From Pararobbsia silviterrae (GTDB lineage: Bacteria; Pseudomonadota; Gammaproteobacteria; Burkholderiales; Burkholderiaceae): 64,000 nt of DNA. Position numbers and translations under genes: made by a program. The DNA lies in the NCBI RefSeq assembly GCF_003628125.1, contig NZ_RBZU01000004.1:310001-374000 (forward strand), in the 5' to 3' direction. The notes below the pieces were generated by a model. That model was not told the DNA's origin, did not search any database, and was given only the letters and a program-made list of their open reading frames with translations. The stretch's first letter is position 1, and each line of letters begins with the position of its first letter. Of this stretch, positions 17,570 to 26,652 are shown in pieces.

Positions 17570-18928
17570 TTACGCATTAACTGGCGTACGCATGGTCACG
17601 AACTCTTCGGCCGACGTCGGGTGAATGCCGATCGTCTCGTCGAACACGCGTTTGGTCGCCCCCGCCTTGAGCGCGACCGCCATGCCCTGGATGATCTCGC
17701 CCGCGTCCGCGCCGACCATATGCACGCCGAGCACGCGGTCGGTATCGGAATCGACGATGAGGCGCATGAACGTCTTTTCATTCGACTCGGTCAACGCGAG
17801 CTTGAGCGTGCCGAAACGGCTTTCATAGACCGTGATGTTGTGGCCCGCGAGGATCGCCTGGTCTTCGGTCAGGCCGACCGTGCCGATATGGGGCAGGCTG
17901 AATACCGCGGTCGGAATGCCGTGGTAATCGACGGGGCGGTATTCGGACGGCCGGAACAGGCGCCGCGCGACGGCCATGCCTTCGGCTGTCGCGACCGGCG
18001 TGAGCTGAACGCGGCCGATGACGTCGCCAAGCGCGAGAATCGACGGCTCGGTCGTGACGTAGTGCGCGTCGACGCGGATGAATCCTTCGTCGTTCAACGC
18101 GATACGCGTGTTCTCGAGGCCGAGATCGTCGAGCATCGGACGCCGGCCCGTCGCGAACATCACGAGATCGGTGTCGAGCGTGGCGCCGTCGTCGAGCGTC
18201 ACGCGCAGGCTGCCGTCCGGCTGTTTGTCGATGCCCGTGATCGTCGTGCGGAAGCGCAGGTCGAGGCCCTTTTTCGTGAGTTCTTCGCGCAGATGTTCGC
18301 GAATCGATCGGTCGAACCCGCGCAGAAACAACTCGCCGCGATAGAGCTGCGTCGTTTCGACGCCGAGTCCGTTGAAGATCGACGCGAATTCGACCGCGAT
18401 ATAGCCGCCGCCCATGACGATGGCGCGACGCGGCAAGGTATCGAGGAAAAACGCATCGTTCGACGTGATCGCGTGTTCCTTGCCGGGAATATCGGGCACG
18501 TTCGGCCATGTGCCGGTCGCGAGCAGGATGCGCTCCGCCGTGTGCCGTTGTCCGTTGATTTCGACGGTATGCGGGTCGACGAGCTTCGCATGCCCTTCGA
18601 TGAGCGTGACGCCGCTCTTGACGAGCAAGGACCGATACGCGCCGTTGAGCCGCTCGATCTCGGCATTCTTGTGCGCGATCAGCGTGGGCCAGTCGAACTC
18701 GGGTGCGCTCGCGCTCCAGCCGTATGCGTGCGCGTGCGCGAGTTCTTCGCTGTAGTGCGCGCCGTAGACGAGCAGTTTCTTCGGCACGCAGCCGACATTG
18801 ACGCAGGTGCCGCCGAGGTAGCGGCTTTCGGCGATCGCGACGCGCGCGCCGAAGCCTGCCGAAAAACGCGCGGCGCGCACGCCGCCCGAGCCTGCGCCAA
18901 TCACGAACAGGTCGAAATCAAACGCCAT
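17570..18928 (-). CDS. gor: Glutathione-disulfide reductase
   Basis: 452 residues, standard for Gor. FAD-binding [11 protein letters not shown] at residue ~11, redox-active disulfide [14 protein letters not shown] (~39-52), NAD(P)-binding [13 protein letters not shown] (~173) with following basic residues, ATGRRPM, second FAD motif LALGDVIG, and the C-terminal dimer interface with active-site His-Glu ([12 protein letters not shown]). It reduces oxidised glutathione with NADPH in the cytoplasm. It precedes a DUF1810 gene on the same strand only by position; the spacer of 24 bp suggests DUF1810 and gor form an operon. Confidence 0.95.
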   Translation of the reverse strand: MAFDFDLFVIGAGSGGVRAARFSAGFGARVAIAESRYLGGTCVNVGCVPKKLLVYGAHYSEELAHAHAYGWSASAPEFDWPTLIAHKNAEIERLNGAYRSLLVKSGVTLIEGHAKLVDPHTVEINGQRHTAERILLATGTWPNVPDIPGKEHAITSNDAFFLDTLPRRAIVMGGGYIAVEFASIFNGLGVETTQLYRGELFLRGFDRSIREHLREELTKKGLDLRFRTTITGIDKQPDGSLRVTLDDGATLDTDLVMFATGRRPMLDDLGLENTRIALNDEGFIRVDAHYVTTEPSILALGDVIGRVQLTPVATAEGMAVARRLFRPSEYRPVDYHGIPTAVFSLPHIGTVGLTEDQAILAGHNITVYESRFGTLKLALTESNEKTFMRLIVDSDTDRVLGVHMVGADAGEIIQGMAVALKAGATKRVFDETIGIHPTSAEEFVTMRTPVNA

Positions 18929-18952
18929 GGTGGTTCCGTTGCGGGCACCCGC

Positions 18953-19375
18953 TTATCGCATGAGGTGCAGGGTCTGGGGATCGGCTTCGCCCTCGAAGTA
19001 TTTGTCGAGGGCTTCGTCGAACTCGTTGTCGTCTTCGGCGACTTCGGCGAACAGCGTCATCGACGATCGAAACTTGAGTTCGTCGGGGTAACCGAAGATC
19101 TGCTCGATGGTGCGATCCTCGAGATCGTTGACGATACGCGTGACTTCGCGAATGCGCGCACCGAGCACCGGATGTTGAAGATAGGCTTCGGCCTCCTCGC
19201 GCGAGGCGATGCCATAGGCCTCGGACATTTCGCTTTTACCGAGCCCCAGGTACTGCGGAAAAATGAACCACATCCAGTGCGAGCGCTTTTTGCCGGCTTC
19301 GAGTTCGGCGCGCGCCTGGTCGTAGATCGGGGTTTGTGCGTCGACGAAGCGTCGGAGTTTGAATGGGTCGTTCAT
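18953..19375 (-). CDS. DUF1810 family protein
   Basis: 140 residues, soluble. RFVDAQTPIYDQARAELEAGKKRSHWMWFIFPQ and GLGKSEMSEAYGI are the family hallmarks of DUF1810 (sometimes annotated calpastatin-like), related by fold to NADAR proteins that act on ADP-ribose derivatives. No enzymatic role is established. It lies directly upstream of gor with a 24-bp gap and is probably co-transcribed. Length is normal for the family. Confidence 0.85.
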   Translation of the reverse strand: MNDPFKLRRFVDAQTPIYDQARAELEAGKKRSHWMWFIFPQYLGLGKSEMSEAYGIASREEAEAYLQHPVLGARIREVTRIVNDLEDRTIEQIFGYPDELKFRSSMTLFAEVAEDDNEFDEALDKYFEGEADPQTLHLMR

Positions 19376-19467
19376 CGCAAACCGTCCTCTTTGAAGCGTC
19401 TTGCGAGTCCGAACAGGCCATCGTCTGCGACTCGCCGGTGCCGGTGATTTTCCGGCTTCCGGGAGCG

Positions 19468-19493
19468 GATGTACAGGCCCAGATGTACAGGCC
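19468..19493. repeat. Tandem 12-bp direct repeat
   Basis: GATGTACAGGCC occurs twice (19468-19479 and 19482-19493) with a 14-bp period in the 186-bp gap between the DUF1810 and antiporter genes. Two helically offset copies could be binding sites, or a simple duplication. Confidence 0.4.
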
Positions 19494-19561
19494 TATCCCT
19501 CGCCTGTCACGGGCTCGTCATCGGCGCGTGACGGCTTCGTCAAGGGCGGAGCCTCAAGCGC

Positions 19562-21142
19562 CTATCCGCGGTTATGGCGCGCCGAGATTTCCTGCAGATC
19601 GAGATCGCGTTCGAGTGCGTGCATGAGTTCGTCGTGCAGCATGCCGGCGCGGTGCAGGCGCAGCAATTCCTCGCGGCCGGCCGCGATCGCGGCGAGCACG
19701 ATGTCATAGTGCGCGATGCGGCGATCGGTCGGAAACGTGTCGAGCTCGCTGATGCTTTTGCTGAGTTGCGCGCGATAGCTGTATTGCTCGAAGAGGCGCG
19801 GGTGGATCAGCTTGCCCTCGGCGTCGCGCACGAGCGACTCGATCGCGCCGAGCTGCGCGGCTTCGAGATGCGCCCATGCTTGCGGCTCGTTCAGATGGCG
19901 CGTGTTGCGGACATCGGTGTCGTCGGGCGCAACCCATCGGATCACGGCGCCGATCGTCGAGCCCTGGATGACGACGGTCACGAAGATGACCGCGAACGAC
20001 GCGACGAGGATCATGTCGCGCCCGGGCATCGAATCGGGCAGACCGAGCGCGACGGCGAGCGTCACGACGCCGCGCATGCCGGCCCAGCCGAGGATCGTCG
20101 TGGCTTTCCAGTCGGTCCGCGTGGCGTCGCCGCGCAGGCGGCGCACCAGCGCCCCGACGCCGTCGATGCCGAATACATAGACGAAGCGCGAGACGATGAC
20201 CGCGACGATGACGGTCGCGACGGCCGGAATCAGCAGCGGCAGCGCGCCATGGGCTTCGAGGCGCGTGACGACGCCGCGCAGCGACAGTCCGATCAGGATG
20301 AAGACGAGCGCTTCGAGCAGAAAGACCATGACGGCCCAGAAAGACGTACCACGCAGCCGTGCGGCCGCGGAGAACAGTTCGTGCTGGTACCAGCCGATGG
20401 CGAGACCGCATGTCACGGTCGAGATCACGCTCGACACGCCGATGAAGTCCGCGACGATATAGCTGATCCACGACGCGAGCAGCGTGATGGTGATCATCAG
20501 GAAATCGTCGTTGAGATACTTGAGCGCCTTGATCAGCGCATAGGCGACCACGCCGCCGACCGCGATGCCGCCGAGCGCGAGCAGTCCGAACGACAGCGCC
20601 GCGCTCGACGCGCTGAAGGCGCCGGTCAGCGCCGCCGACACCGCGAAGCGCACGAGCACGAGTCCCGCCGCGTCGTTGAGCAGGCTTTCGCCTTCGAGCA
20701 GTACCGTGAGGCGGCGCGGCAACGCGAGACGTTCGAGCACGGCTTTGGCCGCGACGGCGTCGGGCGGCGAGACGATCGCGCCGAGCGCGAAGCAGGCCGC
20801 CCATGGCAGCGCGGGGATGACCCAATGGAGCGCGAGGCCCACGCACAGCGTCGTGAACACGACGGCGCCGACGGCCAGCAGCAGGATCGATGCGAAATTG
20901 GACTTGAGATCGTCCCAGACCGAGAAATACGCGCCGTTCATGAGCAGCGGCGGCAGGAACACGATGAGCACGAGGTCCGGGTCGAGCGTGATCGGCGGCA
21001 AACCGGGCAGAAACGCGAGCGCGGTGCCGCCGAGCAGCAGCGCGGCCGCCGGCGGCAGGCGCAGGCGCGTGGCGAGCAACTGGAGTCCGACCATCGCGAT
21101 CAGACAGATCAGGACAAGCTTGAAGGCGTCGACTGAAGACAT
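19562..21142 (-). CDS. CPA1-family Na+/H+ antiporter
   Basis: 526 residues. About 12 membrane helices span residues 1-410, followed by a cytoplasmic tail of ~110 residues. Family features: PDLVLIVFLPPLLMNGA, GAIVSPPDAVAAKAV (the ion-binding Asp region), EGESLLNDAAGLVLVR and GWAGMRGVVTLAVALGLP. Such NhaP/NHE-like proteins exchange sodium or potassium for protons at the inner membrane. The tail (AQLGAIESLVRDAEGK onward) is likely regulatory. A single-gene unit. Confidence 0.92.
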   Translation of the reverse strand: MSSVDAFKLVLICLIAMVGLQLLATRLRLPPAAALLLGGTALAFLPGLPPITLDPDLVLIVFLPPLLMNGAYFSVWDDLKSNFASILLLAVGAVVFTTLCVGLALHWVIPALPWAACFALGAIVSPPDAVAAKAVLERLALPRRLTVLLEGESLLNDAAGLVLVRFAVSAALTGAFSASSAALSFGLLALGGIAVGGVVAYALIKALKYLNDDFLMITITLLASWISYIVADFIGVSSVISTVTCGLAIGWYQHELFSAAARLRGTSFWAVMVFLLEALVFILIGLSLRGVVTRLEAHGALPLLIPAVATVIVAVIVSRFVYVFGIDGVGALVRRLRGDATRTDWKATTILGWAGMRGVVTLAVALGLPDSMPGRDMILVASFAVIFVTVVIQGSTIGAVIRWVAPDDTDVRNTRHLNEPQAWAHLEAAQLGAIESLVRDAEGKLIHPRLFEQYSYRAQLSKSISELDTFPTDRRIAHYDIVLAAIAAGREELLRLHRAGMLHDELMHALERDLDLQEISARHNRG

Positions 21143-21347
21143 GGCGCTCGAAAGACGGGAGTCGGAACGGACGGGCCGGCGTCGTGACGGATCCGCGGAC
21201 CCGGACGCGCTCGGGGCACGCTTCGGGGCACGCGTATGGCAGACCGTCGGGGCCGACCCAGACTATATCCGGTCCCCGTGCGGCGTGTCAGGGCGTTGAA
21301 AGCTCCGAGCGCCGCGCGAGAACGCAATCGAGCGCAATCGAACGCGA

Positions 21348-22814
21348 TCAGCCCGGCGGCGTCCAGCCGAGGCCGAGCGCTTTCTGGAGCGCGACGTAAT
21401 CCTTGACGAGTTCGGCGTCGCCCGAGATCCGGTTCTGTTCGGCCGAATAGCGCGTGCGTTCGGCGTCGAGCCAGTCGAGCGCCGTCGAGACGCCGGCCTG
21501 ATAGCGCTGGCGCGTGAGCTGCGCCGTGTGCGACGCGGACGACTCGACCGAGCGAAGGCTATAGACGTTCTCGCGTTGATGTCCGTATCGCGAGAGCGCG
21601 ACGTTCGCGTCGCGCAAGGCGCCGAGCACGGCCCCTTCGTATTGGGCCTGGGCTTCGTCGCGTGACGCGCCGGCCTGATCGACGCGCGCCTTTACGCGGC
21701 CGAAATCGAGACCGTTCCATTGCAGGTACGGAATGCCGACCCACGAGAAGTTTTCCTTGCGCATCAGATGGCCCGGATCGGCGGCCGTGAATCCGAGGTC
21801 GCCGAACAGCGTGAGCTTCGGAAACCAGTCGGCCTCGCGTTCGCCGATTTGCGCGGTCTGCGCCGCGAGACGACGCTCGGCGGCGCGGATATCGGGCCGC
21901 TGCTTGAGCAGCGCGGCCGGATCGCCGACCGCGACGGTCTCGGGCAGCACGGGCAGCGTGCCGGCGGGGCTCAATTCCGCATCGAGCGCGCCTGGTTCGC
22001 GGCCCGTCAGCAACGCGAGCTGATCGAGCGATTCGGTGATCTGTGCGTCGAGCGGAATCAGATTCGAACGCGTGGTCTCGACCTGCGTGCGAATCCGCTC
22101 GACGTCGAGATCCGATGCGACGCCGCGCGTGCGCCGCTGTCGCGTGAGATCGAGCATCTGCGATTCGAGGTCGGCCGAGGCGCGCACGAGTGCGAGACGT
22201 TGCTGCTGATCGCGGAGGTCGACATAGGCTTGCGCGACTTCCGCGGCGATCTCGACATGCGTGTCGGCGAGGTCCGCCTCGCTGGCATCGGCCTGATCGG
22301 ATGCGGCCTCGATCGCGCGGCGCGTGCCGCCGAACAGATCGACTTCCCAACTGGCGTCGAACCCGACTTCGTAGAGATCGATGGGTCCGCGACCCGAACT
22401 CGAACTGCCGCTTCCGGAGTCATTCGACAGCAGCGAGGTGTCGGGCGCGCGCAGGCGGATATCGGCGGCGCTTGCCGACGTCTTGGGCAGCGCGTCGCGC
22501 TGTTGTTCGCGCAGCCCGGCGCGCGATTCGCGCAGGCGCGCCCGCGCCGCGCGGATATCCGTGTTGTGTTCGAGCGCCGTTTCGATGAGGCGCGTGAGCA
22601 GCGGATCGTCGAGCGACGTCCACCACTGCGCGGGTGCGGCGTCGGAGGCGATGCCGGCGTTCGGCGCGCGCGCGAAGCGATCGGCGTGCGTGGCGTTCGG
22701 CGCCACCTCGGGCGCGCCCGCGTAATTGGGGCCGACCGTGCAGCCCGCGACGAACGCGCAGGCCGCGGTGGCGATGAGGCAACGGCGAAGCAACGGAGAA
22801 ACGGATGGCTTCAT
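21348..22814 (-). CDS. NodT-family outer membrane efflux lipoprotein
   Basis: 488 residues. Signal peptide with lipobox VAGC, giving a lipidated Cys25 (CTVGPNYAGAP). Two OEP repeats follow, with typical ARARLRESRAGLREQQRDALP and a second half ending ALDWLDAERTRYSAEQNR. It is the TolC-like outer-membrane channel of a tripartite pump. Third gene of the operon, 6 bp after the MFS gene. OprM/CusC-type proteins of this kind pair with either RND or MFS pumps; context says MFS. Confidence 0.93.
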   Translation of the reverse strand: MKPSVSPLLRRCLIATAACAFVAGCTVGPNYAGAPEVAPNATHADRFARAPNAGIASDAAPAQWWTSLDDPLLTRLIETALEHNTDIRAARARLRESRAGLREQQRDALPKTSASAADIRLRAPDTSLLSNDSGSGSSSSGRGPIDLYEVGFDASWEVDLFGGTRRAIEAASDQADASEADLADTHVEIAAEVAQAYVDLRDQQQRLALVRASADLESQMLDLTRQRRTRGVASDLDVERIRTQVETTRSNLIPLDAQITESLDQLALLTGREPGALDAELSPAGTLPVLPETVAVGDPAALLKQRPDIRAAERRLAAQTAQIGEREADWFPKLTLFGDLGFTAADPGHLMRKENFSWVGIPYLQWNGLDFGRVKARVDQAGASRDEAQAQYEGAVLGALRDANVALSRYGHQRENVYSLRSVESSASHTAQLTRQRYQAGVSTALDWLDAERTRYSAEQNRISGDAELVKDYVALQKALGLGWTPPG

Positions 22815-22820
22815 GGGAGA

Positions 22821-24452
22821 TCAGTGGCCCGCCGACGCAGCGCCGGCCGAAGGCTTCTTGAGGAGCAGCGCGAGCGGCGCGCAGAGCGCGAGCGCGATGC
22901 CGAGAACGAAAAAGGTTTCGGAGAACGTCATGACGGTGGCCTGCTGCGCGATCTGTGTCGCAAGCTGGCCCAGCGCCTGGAGCTTCGCATAGGCCGCATC
23001 GCCGTGATTCGCGATGAAGCTCGCGGCGACGGACTGGATATGGTCCTGGCCGATCATGCTGTTCGCCGACACCGATTCGCGAATGACGTCGTCGTGATAG
23101 TGCGTGCGGCGGTCGATGAAGGTGCCGATCAGCGCGAGACCGACCGAGCCGCCGAGATTGCGGGCCATGTTGTAGAGGCCCGCCGCGTCGCCGGCTTCCT
23201 GCTTCGGCACGGCGGCCATCGACGCCTGGTTGAGCGGCATCATCGCGAGCATCTGGCCGAAGCCTCGCAGCAGTTGCGACGCATAGAAGTCGTGACCGAC
23301 GCTCTGGGCGGTCAGCGAAATGTCGAGCATGCAGCTTGCAGTGAAGCACGCGAGGCCCGCGATGACGAGCAGGCGCGAATCGATTTTGCCGAGCACGCGC
23401 GGCAGGATCGGCATCATCAGGAAGGCCGGCACGCCCGATACGAGCATCACGGCGCCCGACTGCTCGGCGTTGTATCCGGAGACCGTGCTCAGGAACTGCG
23501 GCAACAGATACGAAATGCCGTAGAGACCCGCGCCGACCGTGAACACGATGAGGATCACGCTCGCGTAGTTCTTGTTCATCAGCAGCCGAAGCCGCACGAC
23601 GGGCTGCTTCGCCGTGAATTGCGCGGCGATCAGCAGGGCGATGCCGACCGTCGCCACGATGCTGAGCCAGACGATCATCGACGATTCGAACCAGCGCTCG
23701 CGCTGGCCTTCCTCGAGCACGACGGTCAGGCAGCTGAGGCCGGTCGCGAGGCCCACGATGCCGAGCCAGTCCGCGTTGAAGAAGCGGTCGAGATGGACCG
23801 TATCGCGGCCCAGACCGAACAGCAGCAGGCCGATCAACGCGATCGAGACGGGCAGGTTCAGGAAGAAGCACCAGCTCCAGTCGATGTTCTCGGCAAGCCA
23901 GCCGCCGACGACCGGGCCGAGCAGCGGGCCCAGCAGCACGATGAGGCCGAACACCGTCATGCCGACCGGCATCTGATGGCGGGGCAGGCGCGTGGCGACG
24001 ATCGTCTGCGCGGTCGGGATCATCGCGCCGCCCGCGAAGCCTTGGCCGATCCGGCCGATGACCATTTGCGCGAGGCTGTGCGAAAAGCCGCACATCATCG
24101 AGAACAGCGTGAAGCAGAGCGTGTTCGCGATCAGGAAGTTGCGCAGACCGAACACGCGCGTGAGCCATGCCGCAAGCGGGATCATGACGATCTCGGACAT
24201 CAGATAGCCGGTCGAGATCCACGTGCCTTCGGTGCCGGCCGCGCCGATTTGTCCCTGGATCTGCGGCAAGGCGGAATTCGTGATCGAAATGTCGAGTGTC
24301 GCGAGCAGCGCGCCGAGCGAGCCCGCGGCGACCGCGATCCAGTCGGCGGCCGTCGCGTTCGGCGCGCGCGCGGCGGCCGCGGCGGGCGCACCAGGGGTGG
24401 CTTGGGCGCCGCCGGCGTCGGGCGAGCCGCGATGCGGGACGGCCTCAGCCAC
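22821..24452 (-). CDS. DHA2-family MFS multidrug exporter (EmrB-like)
   Basis: 543 residues, 14 predicted membrane helices. Motifs include LGALLATLDISITNSALPQIQGQIG, motif A-like GRIGQGFAGGAMIPTAQTIV and WCFFLNLPVSIALIGL. EmrB-type transporters drive toxic compounds such as uncouplers, fusaric acid or drugs out using protons, together with an EmrA adaptor and an outer-membrane channel, both encoded here. Its start overlaps the adaptor stop by 8 bp. The N-terminal ~30 residues are Ala/Gly-rich. Confidence 0.93.
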   Translation of the reverse strand: MAEAVPHRGSPDAGGAQATPGAPAAAAARAPNATAADWIAVAAGSLGALLATLDISITNSALPQIQGQIGAAGTEGTWISTGYLMSEIVMIPLAAWLTRVFGLRNFLIANTLCFTLFSMMCGFSHSLAQMVIGRIGQGFAGGAMIPTAQTIVATRLPRHQMPVGMTVFGLIVLLGPLLGPVVGGWLAENIDWSWCFFLNLPVSIALIGLLLFGLGRDTVHLDRFFNADWLGIVGLATGLSCLTVVLEEGQRERWFESSMIVWLSIVATVGIALLIAAQFTAKQPVVRLRLLMNKNYASVILIVFTVGAGLYGISYLLPQFLSTVSGYNAEQSGAVMLVSGVPAFLMMPILPRVLGKIDSRLLVIAGLACFTASCMLDISLTAQSVGHDFYASQLLRGFGQMLAMMPLNQASMAAVPKQEAGDAAGLYNMARNLGGSVGLALIGTFIDRRTHYHDDVIRESVSANSMIGQDHIQSVAASFIANHGDAAYAKLQALGQLATQIAQQATVMTFSETFFVLGIALALCAPLALLLKKPSAGAASAGH

Positions 24453-25596
24453 GATGCGATCCGCCTTCGTTGGATGCCGCGCCGTCGCCTTCGTGACCGT
24501 CGAGCGCCGCGCGCGCGCCGCGCGTGTCGACGCGCACCGTCACCGAAAGGCCCGGCAGCAGTCGCGCGCGCACGGCTTCGGGCGCGTCGATACGAATGCG
24601 CACGGGCACGCGCTGCACGATCTTCGTGAAGTTGCCCGTCGCGTTCTGCGGCGGCAGCAGCGCGAACTGCGAACCCGTGCCCGGCGAAAAGCTGTCGACC
24701 GTGCCGTGGAGGTCGTCGCCCGCGAGCGCGTCGACGTGAATCGTCGCGGGTTGCCCCACGCGCATCAGGCCGAGCTGCGTTTCCTTGAAATTCGCTTCGA
24801 GATAGACGTCCTGCACGGGCACGATCGTCATCAGACGGGTGCCGGGTTGCGCGTATTGCCCCGCGCGGACCGCACGGTCGCCGATGCGTCCGGCGATCGT
24901 GCTGCGCACGACCGTATCGCCGAGATCGAGCTTCGCCTGGCTCGCGCTCGCTTGCGCCGCGGCAAGCTGTGCGCGCGCCTGGAGGACCTGCGCCTGGGTC
25001 GTCGGGATCTGGCGTTGCGCGGCGTCGAGCGCCGCCGCATCGGCCGCGAGCGTCGCGGCGGCCTGCTTGCGCGCGTTGCGCAGTTCGGCCACGCGCTCGT
25101 CGGTTTCGGCGCCCGTCGCCGCGAGCGGCGCGTAGCGCGTCAACTGGTCGCTCGCGTAGGCGTCGCTCGCCTTCGCGCCGTCGAGCTGGGCGCGCGCCTG
25201 CGCGATGCTCGCTTGCTGCTGCGCGAGTTCGGCCTGAGCACGCGCGATATCGGCCTCGCGCGCCGCGATCGTCGCGTTCGCCTGCTGAAGGCTGACCTCG
25301 TAAGGGCGCGGGTCGAGACGCACGAGCGGCTGTCCGGCGCTCACGGTCTGGTTGTCGGCGACATAAACTTCGACGACGTAGCCCGAGATCTTCGGCGCGG
25401 CGGTGACGCTGTCGGCCTGCAGATAGGCGTCGTCGGTCGATTCGATGAAGCGCCCGACGGTCCACCAGCGCAGACCCCAGGCGCTCGCGCCGAGCGCGGC
25501 GAGGATGCACAGGCCGAGCAGCACGGCCTTGCGGTTCGAACGTTTGGCCGGGGCGGCGAGACCGCCGTGTTCACCGGCGGGCGCGGTTGCGGACAT
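24445..25596 (-). CDS. HlyD/EmrA-family membrane fusion protein
   Basis: 383 residues. One N-terminal membrane anchor (AVLLGLCILAALGASAWGLRWW, ~25-46), a lipoyl half-motif (STDDAYLQADSVTAAPKISGYVVEVYV), a long coiled-coil hairpin of Ala/Gln-rich heptads (~95-210), then the barrel domain (STIAGRIGDRAVRAGQY, LMTIVPVQDVYLEANFKETQL). It bridges the MFS pump and the outer-membrane channel. First gene of the three-gene efflux operon, divergent from the TetR regulator. Confidence 0.93.
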   Translation of the reverse strand: MSATAPAGEHGGLAAPAKRSNRKAVLLGLCILAALGASAWGLRWWTVGRFIESTDDAYLQADSVTAAPKISGYVVEVYVADNQTVSAGQPLVRLDPRPYEVSLQQANATIAAREADIARAQAELAQQQASIAQARAQLDGAKASDAYASDQLTRYAPLAATGAETDERVAELRNARKQAAATLAADAAALDAAQRQIPTTQAQVLQARAQLAAAQASASQAKLDLGDTVVRSTIAGRIGDRAVRAGQYAQPGTRLMTIVPVQDVYLEANFKETQLGLMRVGQPATIHVDALAGDDLHGTVDSFSPGTGSQFALLPPQNATGNFTKIVQRVPVRIRIDAPEAVRARLLPGLSVTVRVDTRGARAALDGHEGDGAASNEGGSHRG

Positions 25597-25615
25597 GAAG
25601 GAGGCTCCAGATTTT

Positions 25616-25645
25616 TTCCATTCGGGAGAATTATTCCAGTCGGGA
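25616..25645. promoter_or_regulatory. Paired operator-like repeats between efflux operon and TetR gene
   Basis: TTCCATTCGGGA (25616-25627) and TTCCAGTCGGGA (25634-25645) match 11 of 12 bases at an 18-bp period. Each is a partial dyad (TTCC...GGAA-like). The 109-bp divergent gap is AT-rich and must hold both promoters. The likely ligand is the adjacent CerR-type TetR regulator. Confidence 0.55.
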
Positions 25646-25705
25646 AATATCTGTCAACTGTTATATTTCTGCGTGGTTGACCCAATTTATTCACGGATCT
25701 GCTCG

Positions 25706-26455
25706 ATGAACCGGACGTTACGGCCCAGACATTCGACCGAAGGCGGCTATCCGCGCGGAGAGGAAACACGCGCGCGGATCATCACGGCGGCGATCCGGCT
25801 GTTCGGCGAGCTCGGTTTCGATGGCGCGTCGACGCGTGATATCGCGGCAAGCGCGGGCGTCAACGCGCCGGCGCTCCAGTACTACTTCGACAACAAGGAA
25901 GGGGTGTACGTCGCGTGTCTGCTCCATATCGTCGAGCAGGTGTGGGCGCGCCTCGAAGCGCCCGTCGAGGCCGCCGAGCGTGTGCTGGCCGATCCCGCAT
26001 GCGAGGACGGCGCGCTCGTCGACGCGTACTGCGCGATCCAGGATTGCATCGTCGAATTCATGTTCAAGTCGCGTGTGGCCGACGAATGGCGCTGGTTTAT
26101 GGCGCGCGAGCAGGCGGGGCTCGGTCCCGAGATCGGTCACGCGATCTTCAACAACGAGATCAACCGGCGCATGGTCGCGGTCAAGGCGTCGCTCGTCGGC
26201 CGCCTGCTCGGCCAATCGCCCGACGACGAAGACACGCTGATCCGCACGATGGGACTCGGCGGCCCGGCGCATGTGTTCCACGTGATGCGGCGCGCCGCGT
26301 TCAAGACGCTCGGCTGGGAACAGGTCGATGACGAACGCCTCGAGAAAATCCGGCGTGTCGTGCGTCTGCAGACTATTCAATTGCTCGAGGCCATGATCGG
26401 CGAGCGGCGCGCGCGCGGCGCGGATGGCGCCGCAGACTTCAAGTCGCCCGTCTGA
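25706..26455 (+). CDS. TetR-family regulator, CerR-type C-terminus
   Basis: 249 residues. The N-terminal helix-turn-helix is clear (TRARIITAAIRLFGELGFDGASTRDIAASAGVNAPALQYYF in parts), followed by a ligand domain of the CerR/DUF1956 kind (LHIVEQVWARLEAP, EWRWFMAREQAGLGPE, FNNEINRRMVAVKASL). Start at ATG of MNRTLRPRH; the frame is open further upstream but overlaps the divergent promoter. It presumably represses the EmrAB/NodT-like operon and responds to its substrates. Confidence 0.9.
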   Translation: MNRTLRPRHSTEGGYPRGEETRARIITAAIRLFGELGFDGASTRDIAASAGVNAPALQYYFDNKEGVYVACLLHIVEQVWARLEAPVEAAERVLADPACEDGALVDAYCAIQDCIVEFMFKSRVADEWRWFMAREQAGLGPEIGHAIFNNEINRRMVAVKASLVGRLLGQSPDDEDTLIRTMGLGGPAHVFHVMRRAAFKTLGWEQVDDERLEKIRRVVRLQTIQLLEAMIGERRARGADGAADFKSPV

Positions 26456-26652
26456 TCGAACGGTCGTCCTGTATCGACAAAATGCAGGCCATGCATCTGC
26501 TTATCCCATCGCCGATCGGATTTTTCCGAGCGTTTAGCGACGTCGTCCATTCGATATAAAAATTCAATTCTTCTCATAAAGATCCACTGCACGTGCGCTA
26601 TTTATAATTTTCCCCGGTGATGCGGCGGTTTTATTGCGTACAGGGGGTGGGT

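Noticed and set aside
21720-24629. Plus-strand open frame of 969 codons across the NodT and EmrB genes
   Set aside because: Antisense shadow; His/Arg/Asp-rich with no family, while the opposite strand carries clear transporters.
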